DNA of 64,000 nucleotides, taken from NCBI GenBank assembly GCA_963815305.1, contig CAWFFW010000001.1, positions 248,001 to 312,000 on the forward strand. Reading direction: 5' to 3'. Position numbers and translations under genes: made by a program. Positions within the stretch are counted from its first letter, which is position 1. Every line of letters begins with the position of its first letter. The notes below the pieces were generated by a model. That model had not been told where the DNA came from. It saw nothing but the letters and a program-made list of their open reading frames with translations, and ran no database searches. Origin of the DNA: CAXBID01 sp963815305 (GTDB lineage Bacteria > Bacteroidota > Bacteroidia > Flavobacteriales > Flavobacteriaceae). Shown piece by piece: positions 20,951 to 31,566 of the stretch.

Positions 20951-21055
20951 TAGCACATATGTTGCTTTTTGGAACATGCTTATAAGTATGTTACATAATT
21001 ATAAGTAAATGGGAACAATAGTCACTATTGAAATTGAATCTATCCTCTACATTTG
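20951..21055 (+). promoter_or_regulatory. repeated operator-like block with TAnnTTTG box, copy B
   Basis: The 73-bp block 20951-21023 is the second copy of the element at 14744, aligned without gaps. After 24 nt comes TACATTTG (21048-21055), again matching TAnnTTTG. Transcription would begin near 21062, just upstream of the GTG start of the GH88 gene, and cover the SusC/SusD core. The equal spacing between block and -7 box in both copies supports one shared activator, most simply the HTCS. Confidence 0.75.
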
Positions 21056-21079
21056 GATTTAAATCTTTATTATTTAATT

Positions 21080-22291
21080 GTGCGAAAGATAATTTTCAAC
21101 ATACTCATTATTGGCTTAATTTTTTCTTGTAAAGCAGATGTAGACTCTAAGGCAGAAAGCAAAGGAGACGTTGCAATGCTTATTGAAAAATCCTCTTTAC
21201 AACTAAACTATTTTCCAGAAATCACAAATGATACTTCTAAAAAATTAATTTTCCCACGAACTATTGATACATTGAGTAACTTAAAATTGGTTAATAAAAA
21301 AGATTGGACTAGTGGTTTTTACCCTGGGGTTCTATGGTTAATGTATGACTTAACTAAAGATTCTTCTTGGAAAGAAAAAGCGACATTTTATACTAATGCA
21401 TTAGAAAGTGAACAATTTAATGGGTCTAATCATGACATAGGTTTTAAAATGATGAGCAGTTTTGGCTTGGGTTATAAGTTTACAAAAAACGATACCTATA
21501 AGGCTATTTTAATTCAGTCAGCAAAAACACTTACCACGCGTTTTGATGAAAATGTAGGATGCATTCGATCATGGGATCATCATCAAGATAAATGGGAATT
21601 CCCAGTTATTATAGATAATTTAATGAATCTGGAATTGTTATATTGGGCATGGAAACAAACTGGCGATTCTGTTTATTATAATATTGCCAATACACACGCT
21701 ATAACCACTATTCAAAATCATTTCAGAAAAGATTACAGTACATATCATGTAGTAAGTTATGATACTATTTCTGGAGTTGCGAAAACGAAAGCTACGCATC
21801 AAGGGTTTTCTGATGAATCTTCTTGGTCTAGAGGACAAGCTTGGGCTTTGTACGGTTACACCATGGCTTATAGAGAAACTAAAGATCCAGAGTTTTTAAA
21901 ACAAGCTGAAAACATTGCAAATTATATTATAAATATCGCCAAACTTCCTAACGATTATATTCCTCTGTGGGATTTTAGTCTAGAAGGAAGTTTAGATGAA
22001 CCCAAAGATGCCGCAGCTGCAGCGGTTATAGCATCTGCCTTATATGAATTAAGTACACTAACAGATCTGGAACAAAATACGTATTTAAAAACAGCTAATG
22101 GTATTATAGATTCACTTTCGTCTGATGCTTATTTTAATAAACAAGGCGTAAACAAAGGATTTTTATTGAAACACTCAACAGGGTCAAAACCAAATAACTC
22201 AGAAGTTGATGTACCACTTATATATGCCGATTATTATTTTTTAGAGGCATTGTCAAGAAAAACTAAATTAACAACTAAAATTAATAACTAA
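21080..22291 (+). CDS. GH88 unsaturated glucuronyl hydrolase lipoprotein
   Basis: The frame runs from TTG 21053, but GTG 21080 gives a clean lipoprotein signal (Cys in LIFSCKAD). The TTG would also overlap the predicted promoter, so I use 21080 (403 aa). GH88 features are NKKDWTSGFYPGVLW, the catalytic Asp in NHDIGFKMMSSFG, the second Asp in IIDNLMNLELL, and SSWSRGQAWALYGY. The family removes the 4,5-unsaturated uronic acid from the non-reducing end of oligosaccharides made by polysaccharide lyases. It is the first gene of the operon behind promoter copy B. A paralogue is encoded at 37595. Confidence 0.9.
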   Translation: MRKIIFNILIIGLIFSCKADVDSKAESKGDVAMLIEKSSLQLNYFPEITNDTSKKLIFPRTIDTLSNLKLVNKKDWTSGFYPGVLWLMYDLTKDSSWKEKATFYTNALESEQFNGSNHDIGFKMMSSFGLGYKFTKNDTYKAILIQSAKTLTTRFDENVGCIRSWDHHQDKWEFPVIIDNLMNLELLYWAWKQTGDSVYYNIANTHAITTIQNHFRKDYSTYHVVSYDTISGVAKTKATHQGFSDESSWSRGQAWALYGYTMAYRETKDPEFLKQAENIANYIINIAKLPNDYIPLWDFSLEGSLDEPKDAAAAAVIASALYELSTLTDLEQNTYLKTANGIIDSLSSDAYFNKQGVNKGFLLKHSTGSKPNNSEVDVPLIYADYYFLEALSRKTKLTTKINN

Positions 22292-22301
22292 ACAAAACTT
22301 T

Positions 22302-25230
22302 ATGATGAAAAAACAATTTTTTTTTAAACTAATATGCTTGGTTTTTATTTTGTTCGTATCTAGCGGATTTGCACAAAGTAGAAAAATAACTGGAGTAATT
22401 AAAGATGCTTCTGGTATACCATTACCTGGAGTAAATATTTCTGTTAAGGGAACAGATAGGGGAACTAGCACAGATTTTGATGGTAATTTTGCCATATCTG
22501 TTAACCCAAAAGAAACATTAGTGTTCTCTTTTTTAGGTTTTAAAACAAAGGAATTAAAAATTGATAATGCAACAAACGCTTATAATGTTTCTTTAGATAC
22601 AGACAGTGATGTTTTAGATGAAATAGTTATTGTTGGTTATGGTACACAAAAGAAAAGTGATTTAACTGGAGCTGTAGCTTCTCTTGATAAAGCACGTTTA
22701 GAAAAAGTACCTAACTCTAACTTTGCACAAGCATTACAGGGTTCTATTTCCGGGGTTTCTGTAATAAATACTGGTGGCTCTGCTGAAGGTAATGAAGTCG
22801 GTATTATAATTAGAGGTAGAAATTCTATTAGAGCAGGTAATGCACCCCTAATTGTTTTGGATGGTATTATTTACAACGGAAGTATTTCAGATATTAATCC
22901 TACAGATATTGCTTCTTTAGAAGTATTAAAAGATGCTTCTTCTGCTGCCATTTATGGAACTCGGGGGGCTAATGGGGTTATTTTAATTACATCCAAAAAA
23001 GGAGTGAAAGGTAAAACTAGAATCCGCTACGACGGTTTTACAGGAGTAGATCAAGTCGTTAATTTACCAGATATGTTAACTCCAGAGGAGTTTTATGCGT
23101 TTAAGCTTCAAAGAACACCTGATGCTATTTCTCAAACAGAAGAAGATAATTTTCTAAACGGCACAGGAACTAATTGGTTAGACGAAGCTTTAGGTAGTGG
23201 TTTTAGACAGCAACATACATTATCCGTATCTGGTGCCACCGATAATACTAATTTTTATATATCTGGTAGTTATTTAGATGTAAAAGGTGTTGCTTTAAAC
23301 GATAGGTATTCTAGATCATCTTTAAGAATTAACGTTACTAATGATATTAAAGACTGGCTTACTCTTTCTACAAATTCTCAATTAACTTATGGAGATAGAA
23401 GTGGTATACCTGCGGCTTGGGATGGGTCTAATGGTGCGTATAGTTCAAATCCATTAACTAATGTTAGAGATGAAAACGAGAGATTTAACTATACTCCCTT
23501 GGCCAGAAGAAGTGTTTTTTACAAATCCTTTGCAGGGTTTACTAGCAATTAACCAAGATGAGTCTTACAAGCTGTTTACAAATAATTTTATTAATATAAA
23601 AGCGCCTTTTGCTAAAGGATTATCTTTTAAATTTAATACGGGTATTACCTATACAGCCAGAAATATAGCTAGCTATTATGGAAGAGATACAGGAAGAGGA
23701 AACGCTGTAGGGGGGCGTGCTGATACACAAGAGAATCTTGAGAAAAACACGCTTATAGAAAATATTTTAAATTATGAGAGAGAGTTTGGTAAACATAAAA
23801 TATTTGCTACGGGTTTATATAGTTATCAATATGATATCGCAGAAAATAATAGATTACAATCTGAAGGTTTTCCAGGGGATGTTTTAACTTGGTATCAAAC
23901 AGATGTTGCAAATTTGCTAACACCATCTAGATCTTTTTCAGAACGAGTAGTTTTATCGTACATGTTTAGATTAAATTATACCTTTGATAGCAGGTATGCA
24001 TTAACATTAACTGGAAGACGAGATGGTTTTTCTGGATTTGGAATAAACAAAAAATTTGGTGATTTTCCTTCTGTAGGTTTTGCTTGGAATGCAAATAATG
24101 AGTCTTTTTTAGAAGATTCAGATTTTATTAATACCTTAAAGTTTAGATTGTCTTACGGTGTTAATGGTAATGATGCAGTTAGTGCCTACGAAAGATTTGC
24201 TAGATTTTCTGAATTTTCTTACCTTAATGGTGCTTCGCAAGCAGCAGGTTATATACCAACAACACTTGGTTTAGATGATTTAGGTTGGGAATCTACTACA
24301 TCCTTTAATGCAGGAATTGATTATGGATTTTTAAATAATAGAATCACAGGATCTATTAATGGCTACAAATCTGAAACAACAGACCTTTTATTGGTAAGAA
24401 GAATTCCACCAATAAACGGAGATGATCGAATAATCAACAATGTAGGAGTTGTGGATAACTTTGGTTTAGAATTTGACATTAATGCAACCATTATTAATAA
24501 AAACGATTTTAAATGGGATATTGCTGCAAACTTTTCTTATAATGAGAATAAGATTGTGGATATAGGTAGAGACGGAGAAGATGATGTTGCAAATAGATGG
24601 TTTATTGGCGAGCCCATTCGCGTTAATTTTGGTTATGAATACGATGGCGTTTATCAATTAGATGATGATGTTGCTAATGCACCAATACCAAATACGCTTC
24701 CTGGACATGCAAAAGTTGTAGACCAAAATGATGATGGTGTAATTGATGCAGATGATAGAATTCTTTTAGGACAAAGAGATCCTAAATATTTTGGTGGCTT
24801 TAATATGACCTTTGCCTACAAAGATTTAACTTTAAGTATTGTATCACAAGGTTCTTTTGGAGCTACTAAACTAAATGATTTATTAGTTGATAGTGTTTTT
24901 GCAGAAACCCAATTAAATACCACAAATAAAAATTGGTGGACACCAGATAATCCAACCAATGACTATTATGCAAATGATATGGATGCAAACCCAAGGGGTG
25001 TTCGTATTTACGAAAGCGCAGATTACTGGAGGATTAGAGATATTACCTTATCGTACAGTTTACCAAATAAGATAGCTGATGCTATTGGTTTAGATAACTT
25101 AAACATTTATTTTACAGGACGTAATTTACTTACTTTTACTGATTTTGGTGGATTAGATCCTGAATTTAGTAGTGATACAGACATACCATTACAAAGAACT
25201 TTTACATTAGGTTTAAACTTAAGTTTATAA
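22302..25230 (+). pseudogene. SusC-like TonB-dependent receptor, interrupted by a frameshift
   Basis: Two overlapping frames together encode one SusC of about 975 residues. The first (from 22302) has a signal peptide, a CarboxypepD_reg-like domain (~27-110; GVIKDASGIPLPGVNISVKG), the TonB plug (IVGYGTQKKSDLTGAV, YGTRGANGVILITSKKG) and the first strands of the barrel. The second continues the barrel to the aromatic C-terminal end TLGLNLSL. The switch lies near 23494-23502 (ACTCCCTTGG), where removing one base restores a continuous chain through YTPWPEEVFF. It would be the outer-membrane importer of the PUL, paired with the SusD gene 19 bp downstream. It could be a true mutation or a sequencing error. 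Confidence 0.85.
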
Positions 25231-25249
25231 AAATTATAAAATTATTAAA

Positions 25250-26893
25250 ATGAAAAAAATAAAAATTATATCAACTATTTGTAGTTTTTTTTTACTACTA
25301 ATTAGTTGTTCAGAAGAAGTTTTAGATGTAACACCAAAAAACTTTATTGGTCCAGATAATCTATATGTAGATGCATCAGGTTTTGACTCAGGGTTAAATG
25401 GTTTATATGCGCTATTCAGAAGAGAAAGAGGGGGAAATTCAAGTACTAGCAATAATAATTTACTTATTGATATTGCAATATCAGGTACCGATAATGCTTA
25501 TGGAAACCACCGTTCAGGATGGTGTAGAGTAGGTAATGAATACGATGTCCGTAACACCCCACAAGAATCACATAATAATGCCTTCTTTACTTATTTATAT
25601 CAAGTAGTAGGTGCCGCTAATGTTATTATTACTAGAGCTGAAGAACCAGGTATAGATTGGACAGAATCAGAAAAAAATAGAGTAATTGGCGAAGCTCGTT
25701 TGTTTAGAGCTTGGGCATATAGGCACTTAACATATATGTATGGCGATGTACCTGTTACTCTTACAGAAATAACAGGATCAACTGTTAGGTATGACTGGAC
25801 AAGAACGCCTGTAGCAGAAATAAGAGCGATCATGTTAGAAGACTTATTGTTTGCAGAGGCAAACCTTCCGACTACATCTGCAAACCCAGGAAAGTTAGTC
25901 CAAGGTGTTGCTACGCATTATTTGGCTGAATTATATTTAGCTATAGATGATTATCCTAATGCTATTACTAAAGCAAATAATCTTATAAATGGAGTAAACG
26001 GAAGTTATAGTTTAATACAAAATAGGTATGGTGTTAAATCTAGCCAACCAGGAACACCTTATACAGATATGTTTTTAGAGGGTAATTCAAATAAATCTGA
26101 AGGTAATACAGAGGCTTTATGGGTAATGCAAATGGAAAGAGATATTAATGGTGGTGGTATCAATATTATGAGACGCTGGTTAAGAAACAGATCTTTTCAA
26201 GTAAGAGTTGATGGAAGAAGAGGGTATTTCTCTTTTACGGAAGATGCTGGCGGTAGGGGTATTGGTAGAGTAGGACCAACTCAATTTGCTTTAGAATTGT
26301 ATGAGGAATCTGATCATAGAGGTGGCCGATTTGCATGGAGAACCTATGAAGTTTTGAATACCCCTGATAATATTCCTACTGGATATGCGCTTGGAGATAC
26401 TATTTTCTTCGATTATAAAAATAAAATAGAACCTAATAATGAAGCATCATGGCCTAGTACTAGAAAATGGGATGACGCATTTAACAACGATCCAAATGAG
26501 CCATTAAATGCGCTTGGAGAGAATTATAATGATCAAGTATATTTAAGATTGGCGGAAACCTATTTGGTATTAGCCGAAGCCCAACTAAAAAATAGTAATC
26601 CTGATGGCGCTGCTACAACGATTAATATTCTTAGAGCACGTGCTAACGCCAGTGCAATAAGTGCCTCAGATGTTACTATCGATTTTATTTTAGATGAGCG
26701 CTCAAGAGAACTTTGGTCTGAAGAGCACAGAAGATATTCATTAGTTCGTAATAACAAATTAATAGAAAGATATAGATTATACGCAAGGCGTTATAGTGCT
26801 AGTATTGCAGACAGGGATAAGTTAATGCCATTACCACAAGCCTTTATTGATGCGAATATAACGCCTGTGGAACAAAACCCAGGATATAATTAA
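25250..26893 (+). CDS. SusD/RagB-like starch-binding-type lipoprotein
   Basis: A 547-residue lipoprotein (Cys in LLISCSEEVLDVTPKNF). It carries the SusD pattern: GLNGLYALFRR, RLFRAWAYRHLTYMYGDVPV, HYLAELYLAIDDYPNAI, YLRLAETYLVLAEAQLK and LDERSRELWSEEHRRYSLVR. It would form the lid of the SusC channel and bind the oligosaccharide at the cell surface. It directly follows the SusC gene and is itself intact. A hairpin terminator follows it. Confidence 0.93.
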   Translation: MKKIKIISTICSFFLLLISCSEEVLDVTPKNFIGPDNLYVDASGFDSGLNGLYALFRRERGGNSSTSNNNLLIDIAISGTDNAYGNHRSGWCRVGNEYDVRNTPQESHNNAFFTYLYQVVGAANVIITRAEEPGIDWTESEKNRVIGEARLFRAWAYRHLTYMYGDVPVTLTEITGSTVRYDWTRTPVAEIRAIMLEDLLFAEANLPTTSANPGKLVQGVATHYLAELYLAIDDYPNAITKANNLINGVNGSYSLIQNRYGVKSSQPGTPYTDMFLEGNSNKSEGNTEALWVMQMERDINGGGINIMRRWLRNRSFQVRVDGRRGYFSFTEDAGGRGIGRVGPTQFALELYEESDHRGGRFAWRTYEVLNTPDNIPTGYALGDTIFFDYKNKIEPNNEASWPSTRKWDDAFNNDPNEPLNALGENYNDQVYLRLAETYLVLAEAQLKNSNPDGAATTINILRARANASAISASDVTIDFILDERSRELWSEEHRRYSLVRNNKLIERYRLYARRYSASIADRDKLMPLPQAFIDANITPVEQNPGYN

Positions 26894-26937
26894 TAGTTTT
26901 TGAGTTAGTAGAAGTTTAATTAGTTTGTTTTAGAAAT

Positions 26938-26976
26938 CTACCTCCTCTCTTCAAAGATTGTGAGGTAGTTTTTTTT
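26938..26976 (+). terminator. hairpin terminator after SusD gene
   Basis: The arms CTACCTC and GAGGTAG surround a 17-nt loop and precede a T run. It lies 45 bp after the SusD stop and may reduce read-through from SusC/SusD into the enzyme genes downstream. Confidence 0.65.
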
Positions 26977-27034
26977 ACGCTTAATTATAAGTAAATTTTA
27001 TAAAATTAAAAAAGAAAAGGTGAAAAATAGTATT

Positions 27035-29119
27035 ATGAAAATCATCAAATCTAACTTTAAAAACATACTAATGTTGTTGTTAATATTAGGGTTAGTTGGC
27101 CAATCAAAAATTGCTTTTGGACAAGATTTTTCAGTTATAAATACTACGTTTCAAGGAGGTTCTTCTGGGTCTATTACAAATAATTCAAGAGCTATAGATT
27201 TTGCTAATAATACAGCATCATTAAGTCAATATGGAGGCTGGTTGGATGTTCAATTAACAGCTACGGGTCATTTTAGAACCGAATTATATAATGGTATATG
27301 GTATATGGTAGATCCTGATGGCTACTTATACTTTGGAGCAGGAGTTAATTCTGTAAACGCAAAAAACACTTATTCTACAGTAACTTTACCAGATGATTTA
27401 ATTGATGTAGGATTAAATCATTTAGCGAATTGGTCCAATTATGAATCAATCAATAGTGGTACTAATAAAATCCCGTATGTGTTTAGAGAATTATTTATGC
27501 AAGGCTATAAAAACACTTCACAACGTGGTAAAGACTTTTGGGCGGAAGGTATTATTACAGTATTTGACCCTGCGTTTGCGACTTATGCAGATAATTTAGC
27601 GCAAACGGTAGCTTTAAGAAAAGATGACCCTTATTGTATAGGTGTATTTTCAGATAACGAAATGCCTATTTATTCCAATGCAACTTATGGCGAATTATTA
27701 GATCGTTATTTAGCCATAACTGACAATTCAGACCCCAATTATGTTGCAGCTAATGATTGGATGATTGGCAGAAAAGGTGCAGGATATACAATAGATACAA
27801 CTGACCGTTCAGAATTCCATGGCTATATTGCTAGTACCTATTATAAAATAGTATACGATGCTATTAAGTTGTATGCACCCAATATGTTATACATTGGCTC
27901 TAGGTTACATGGTGCAGCTAAAGCTTACCCATCCATATATAAAGATAGTGCGCCTTATATTGATGTTTTTAGTGTTAATTACTATGGTCCATTCGAGCCA
28001 AATATGCAGCAATTGGCAATGTGGGAAACAGAATCAAATAAACCATTTATTATTAGTGAGTTTTATGCAAAAAGTTCTGATGTATTACCTACTAATCCAG
28101 GAGCAGGATACAATGTGCCTTCCCAAGCAGATAGAGCATTGTATTTTGAAAATTTTGTAATTAATTTATTAGAGTCTAAAGGCTGTGTGGGTTACCAATG
28201 GTTTAAATTTCAGGATGATGTTAGCAATAGAGGTTTGATAAATGACTCTGAAGTTTGGTACACAGAATTGCAAAATTCTTTTATAAAAGTTAATAAGGAT
28301 ATATACGGTTTAAGAGGTTTTTTAAATAATGACCCAACGGGAACAGGAATTAACGTGCAAATACCAGTATTGGAAGATACGTATACAGATGAAAATGATC
28401 CAACGACAGTTAAAGGTGCAATAGTATATGCTTATGTGAAAAATCACCCTAGTTGGGAACGAATTGGCTATTTAAAATTTGATCTATCCGCTATACCAGG
28501 TGTTATTAATTTGGCTACTTTACGCATTAATGCTAGAACAGATTCGGGTACATCTGTAGTTGATGTTTATCCAGAACAAGATGATTCTTGGGGCGAGGAC
28601 ACATCCACAGCAAATAATTTTACAGTAACACAGGGTATGCTTATAACAAGTTTTAGTGCTACTGACATTTCCTATAGTTCACCATATAATGTAGATATTA
28701 CTACTTATGCAGAGGCCGTTAGAACAGGAGATAAAATTCTTTCTTTAGCATTTAGATTGCCGGAGATTAGTAATACAAAAGGTTTTAGAATCGTATCAAA
28801 AGAGGACACAGGTGGTGTAAATATTCCAGCATATTTGGATGTTTTTCATGATGCCCCACTTTTGGTTAATGATTTTAATAAGAATGATTTTGTTATGTAT
28901 CCCAATCCAGTAAATGATAAATTAAATATACAGACTTCAAATTTAGAGATTAGAAGTGTAGATATTTTTTCAATTGAAGGGAGAAAAGTATTGGCAATTG
29001 ATACTATAAACTCAGCCAAATTTGAGTTAAAAATTGGTCATCTTACAAAAGGGATTTATATGGTAAAGATTTTTGATAGTAATGGTGGGTTTAAAACCAA
29101 GAAATTTATTAAAAAATAA
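27035..29119 (+). CDS. GH50-like glycoside hydrolase with DNRLRE module and T9SS tail
   Basis: A GTG at 27020 is possible, but ATG 27035 gives a normal signal peptide ending in FGQ (694 aa). The catalytic part (~70-430) resembles the agarase-like GH50 group of clan GH-A: WYMVDPDGYLYFGAG, the putative acid/base Glu in FSDNEMPIY, IGSRLHG, SVNYYGPF and the putative nucleophile Glu in PFIISEFYAKS. A DNRLRE module (~440-610) and a T9SS domain (~620-694) follow. Family members act on beta-linked galactans, but the true substrate here is unknown. The lipoprotein encoded at 29153 is its paralogue. Confidence 0.75.
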   Translation: MKIIKSNFKNILMLLLILGLVGQSKIAFGQDFSVINTTFQGGSSGSITNNSRAIDFANNTASLSQYGGWLDVQLTATGHFRTELYNGIWYMVDPDGYLYFGAGVNSVNAKNTYSTVTLPDDLIDVGLNHLANWSNYESINSGTNKIPYVFRELFMQGYKNTSQRGKDFWAEGIITVFDPAFATYADNLAQTVALRKDDPYCIGVFSDNEMPIYSNATYGELLDRYLAITDNSDPNYVAANDWMIGRKGAGYTIDTTDRSEFHGYIASTYYKIVYDAIKLYAPNMLYIGSRLHGAAKAYPSIYKDSAPYIDVFSVNYYGPFEPNMQQLAMWETESNKPFIISEFYAKSSDVLPTNPGAGYNVPSQADRALYFENFVINLLESKGCVGYQWFKFQDDVSNRGLINDSEVWYTELQNSFIKVNKDIYGLRGFLNNDPTGTGINVQIPVLEDTYTDENDPTTVKGAIVYAYVKNHPSWERIGYLKFDLSAIPGVINLATLRINARTDSGTSVVDVYPEQDDSWGEDTSTANNFTVTQGMLITSFSATDISYSSPYNVDITTYAEAVRTGDKILSLAFRLPEISNTKGFRIVSKEDTGGVNIPAYLDVFHDAPLLVNDFNKNDFVMYPNPVNDKLNIQTSNLEIRSVDIFSIEGRKVLAIDTINSAKFELKIGHLTKGIYMVKIFDSNGGFKTKKFIKK

Positions 29120-29152
29120 AGATGTAATGAGTTTAACAATAAAAAGAAATAC

Positions 29153-30595
29153 ATGAAATATAAAATCTACATCATTTTAGTATTGGTTTTATGTTCCTGT
29201 AAAAAAAATACTAAAGAAAATAGACCAGAAGATAAAAAAGAAGCATACGTTTTAGTAGATGCCAAAGTTAAAGTATATCATAAAGATGGCACCAGAAGTT
29301 ATAAAGAGTACCAACCTTTTAAAACACGAACTTTAGATGTACTACCAAATTTTAAAAAGAAAGAACAATTTGGAAATTTAAGTATGTATGGGGGGTCTAA
29401 AGCACACGAAAAGCAAGAAGCAACTGGATTTTTTTATGTAAAAAAAATAAATAACCGTTGGTGGAGTATAGATCCATTGGGTTATAGATATTTCAACATT
29501 GCTTTAAACAGTATAAACATAGGAAAATCAGATAGAAATAAGGCTTCATTAATTGAGAAATTCGGTTCAAAAGAAAACTGGATAAAGGAAACCATAAAAA
29601 TGTTACAAGATAATGGATTCAACAGTGCAGGATCTTGGAGTGATGTTGAAGCTATTGTTGAAGCTAATAAAACCCTTGAAAAACCATTTACCTATACTAT
29701 TAACTGGAATTTTATGAGTAGTTATGGCCGTAAACGAGGAGGAACATATCAGCAGCCTGGACACACTGGATATCCAAATAACGCCATTTTTGTTTTCGAT
29801 CCTGAATTTGAGATATTTTGTGACTCGCATGCAAAACAGTTATTGGCTTATAAAGAGGATCCTAATTTATTTGGTCATTTTTCTGACAATGAAATGCCTT
29901 TTAAATTTAAAGCACTTGATAATTATTTAGGATTAACTGAAGAAGATAATGGGTATAAAGCAGCCCAAAGATGGTTAGAAAAACATGGCATTACAAAAGA
30001 ACAAATTACAGATCAGCATCGAGAATTGTTTATGGCATACGTTGGAGACACCTATTTTTCAATAGTTTCAAAAGCAATAAAGAAATACGACCCAAACCAC
30101 ATGTATATAGGTTCTCGTTTTTATTCAGATGAAAAAAATCATGAAGCGTTTATGAAGGCTGCGGGTAAATATTTAGATATCATTTCAAACAATTATTATA
30201 ATCACTGGACACCAGATATAGAAGATATGTATAATTGGTCAACATGGACTGGTAAACCTTTTATAATAACGGAATATTATACAAAGGGCGAAGATTCAGG
30301 AATGGGCAATCAAAGTGGTGCGGGTTGGATTGTAAGAACACAGAAGGACCGAGGTTTATTTTATCAAAATTATAATCTAGCATTGTTAGAATCTAAAGAT
30401 TGTGTGGGCTGGCATTATTTTAAATATCAGGATAATGACCCAGCTGCAAAAGGAGTAGATCCTTCTAATGTAGATGCCAATAAAGGTATTGTAGATAATG
30501 ATTACGAAGTATGGACATCCATGATGGAAAAAATGAAGGAACTGAATACACAAGTATATGATGTGATTGAATATTTTGATACCAATGAAAATTAA
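29153..30595 (+). CDS. GH50-like glycoside hydrolase lipoprotein
   Basis: A 480-residue lipoprotein (Cys in LVLCSCKKN) without accessory modules. It shows the same blocks as the preceding gene product: RWWSIDPLGYRYFNIALNS, the putative acid/base Glu in FSDNEMPF, YIGSRFYSDE, SNNYYNHWTP, the putative nucleophile Glu in KPFIITEYYTKG and CVGWHYFKYQDND. It probably cleaves imported or surface-bound oligosaccharides made by the T9SS paralogue. Its last 11 bases overlap the start of the next gene, which suggests translational coupling. Confidence 0.78.
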   Translation: MKYKIYIILVLVLCSCKKNTKENRPEDKKEAYVLVDAKVKVYHKDGTRSYKEYQPFKTRTLDVLPNFKKKEQFGNLSMYGGSKAHEKQEATGFFYVKKINNRWWSIDPLGYRYFNIALNSINIGKSDRNKASLIEKFGSKENWIKETIKMLQDNGFNSAGSWSDVEAIVEANKTLEKPFTYTINWNFMSSYGRKRGGTYQQPGHTGYPNNAIFVFDPEFEIFCDSHAKQLLAYKEDPNLFGHFSDNEMPFKFKALDNYLGLTEEDNGYKAAQRWLEKHGITKEQITDQHRELFMAYVGDTYFSIVSKAIKKYDPNHMYIGSRFYSDEKNHEAFMKAAGKYLDIISNNYYNHWTPDIEDMYNWSTWTGKPFIITEYYTKGEDSGMGNQSGAGWIVRTQKDRGLFYQNYNLALLESKDCVGWHYFKYQDNDPAAKGVDPSNVDANKGIVDNDYEVWTSMMEKMKELNTQVYDVIEYFDTNEN

Positions 30596-31559
30596 ACGGA
30601 TACATAAACTATTTTGCTTTTTTATTATCATGATAATTATATCATGCGCACCAACTTATGGTATAAAAAAGTGGGATAATTATGCTTTGGTACGTTCAGA
30701 AAATAACCCTATGATTTATCCAGAAATGACTGGTTTAGAAGGTCGTTTAGGAGAAAATATCAATGGACCTTCCGTAATTAAAGTGCCAAAATGGATAAAA
30801 AATCCAAAAGGAAAGTACTATATGTATTTTGCAAACCATCACGGAAAATATATAAGAATGGCTTTTTCTGATTCCCCAACAGGGCCTTGGATAATCTACA
30901 AGCCGGGTGTTCTTCATTTAGATAAAACACAGGCAGTGCGTCATATCGCATCACCAGATGTTTTAATAGATGAAGAAACAAAATCAATTAGAATGTATTT
31001 TCATGGACCAACGCCAAATAAAGGAGGTCAAAAAACATTTTTAAGCCGTTCTATGGATGGTTTAAATTTCACAGTATCACCTACTGTTTTAGGGCCTTCC
31101 TATTTTCGAGTTTTTAAATATGATGGTTATTATTATGCATTAGTTACAGGAACTTTTTATCGCTCGAAAGATGGTATGTCGCCTTTTGAAAAAGGAGTAA
31201 CCATACTACCGAGATTAAGGCATTCTGCAGTTACCTTGGTAAATGATGAATTAATTATTTTATATTCTCAGAAAGGCGATATGCCAGAGCGGATTCTTAA
31301 ATCTACAGTAAAGCTCAAAGGTTATTGGGAAAATTGGAAAGCAAGTGCAGTAGAAGAAGTTTTAAAACCAGAGTTTAGGTATGAAGGTTCAGAACTTCCC
31401 ATAGTAAAGTCGGTAAAAGGTTTTGCGAAAGAACGGATGCACGAATTAAGAGATCCAGCGCTTTTAATTGATAAATCTGATATTTATTTATATTATTCAA
31501 TTGCGGGAGAAGCGGGCATTGCAGTAGCCAAATTTGTAAATAATAAATCAATAAAATAG
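30585..31559 (+). CDS. five-bladed beta-propeller glycosidase-like lipoprotein (GH43/GH117-like)
   Basis: The frame is open from 30567, but ATG 30585 fits the lipoprotein signal best (Cys in IIISCAPTYG; 324 aa). The body shows propeller blades: NGPSVIKVPKWIKNPKGKYYMYFANHHGKYIRMAFSD is divided over two strands, then HIASPDVLIDEE, RSMDGLNF, SYFRVFKYDGYYYAL and ELRDPALLIDKSDIYLYYS. This matches the GH43/GH117 type of fold, with acidic residues at the blade starts. I cannot assign a family or substrate. It lies between the GH50-like and sulfatase genes and overlaps the former by 11 bp. Confidence 0.65.
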   Translation: MKIKRIHKLFCFFIIMIIISCAPTYGIKKWDNYALVRSENNPMIYPEMTGLEGRLGENINGPSVIKVPKWIKNPKGKYYMYFANHHGKYIRMAFSDSPTGPWIIYKPGVLHLDKTQAVRHIASPDVLIDEETKSIRMYFHGPTPNKGGQKTFLSRSMDGLNFTVSPTVLGPSYFRVFKYDGYYYALVTGTFYRSKDGMSPFEKGVTILPRLRHSAVTLVNDELIILYSQKGDMPERILKSTVKLKGYWENWKASAVEEVLKPEFRYEGSELPIVKSVKGFAKERMHELRDPALLIDKSDIYLYYSIAGEAGIAVAKFVNNKSIK

Positions 31560-31566
31560 AATCATT

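Noticed and set aside
21053..21079. TTG start for the GH88 gene
   Set aside because: It overlaps the TACATTTG box and would lie before the predicted transcription start; GTG 21080 also gives the better lipoprotein signal.
27035..30595. Naming the two GH50-like enzymes agarases
   Set aside because: The similarity supports a GH50-like clan GH-A fold, but the rest of the PUL has no agar-specific genes, so the substrate should stay open.
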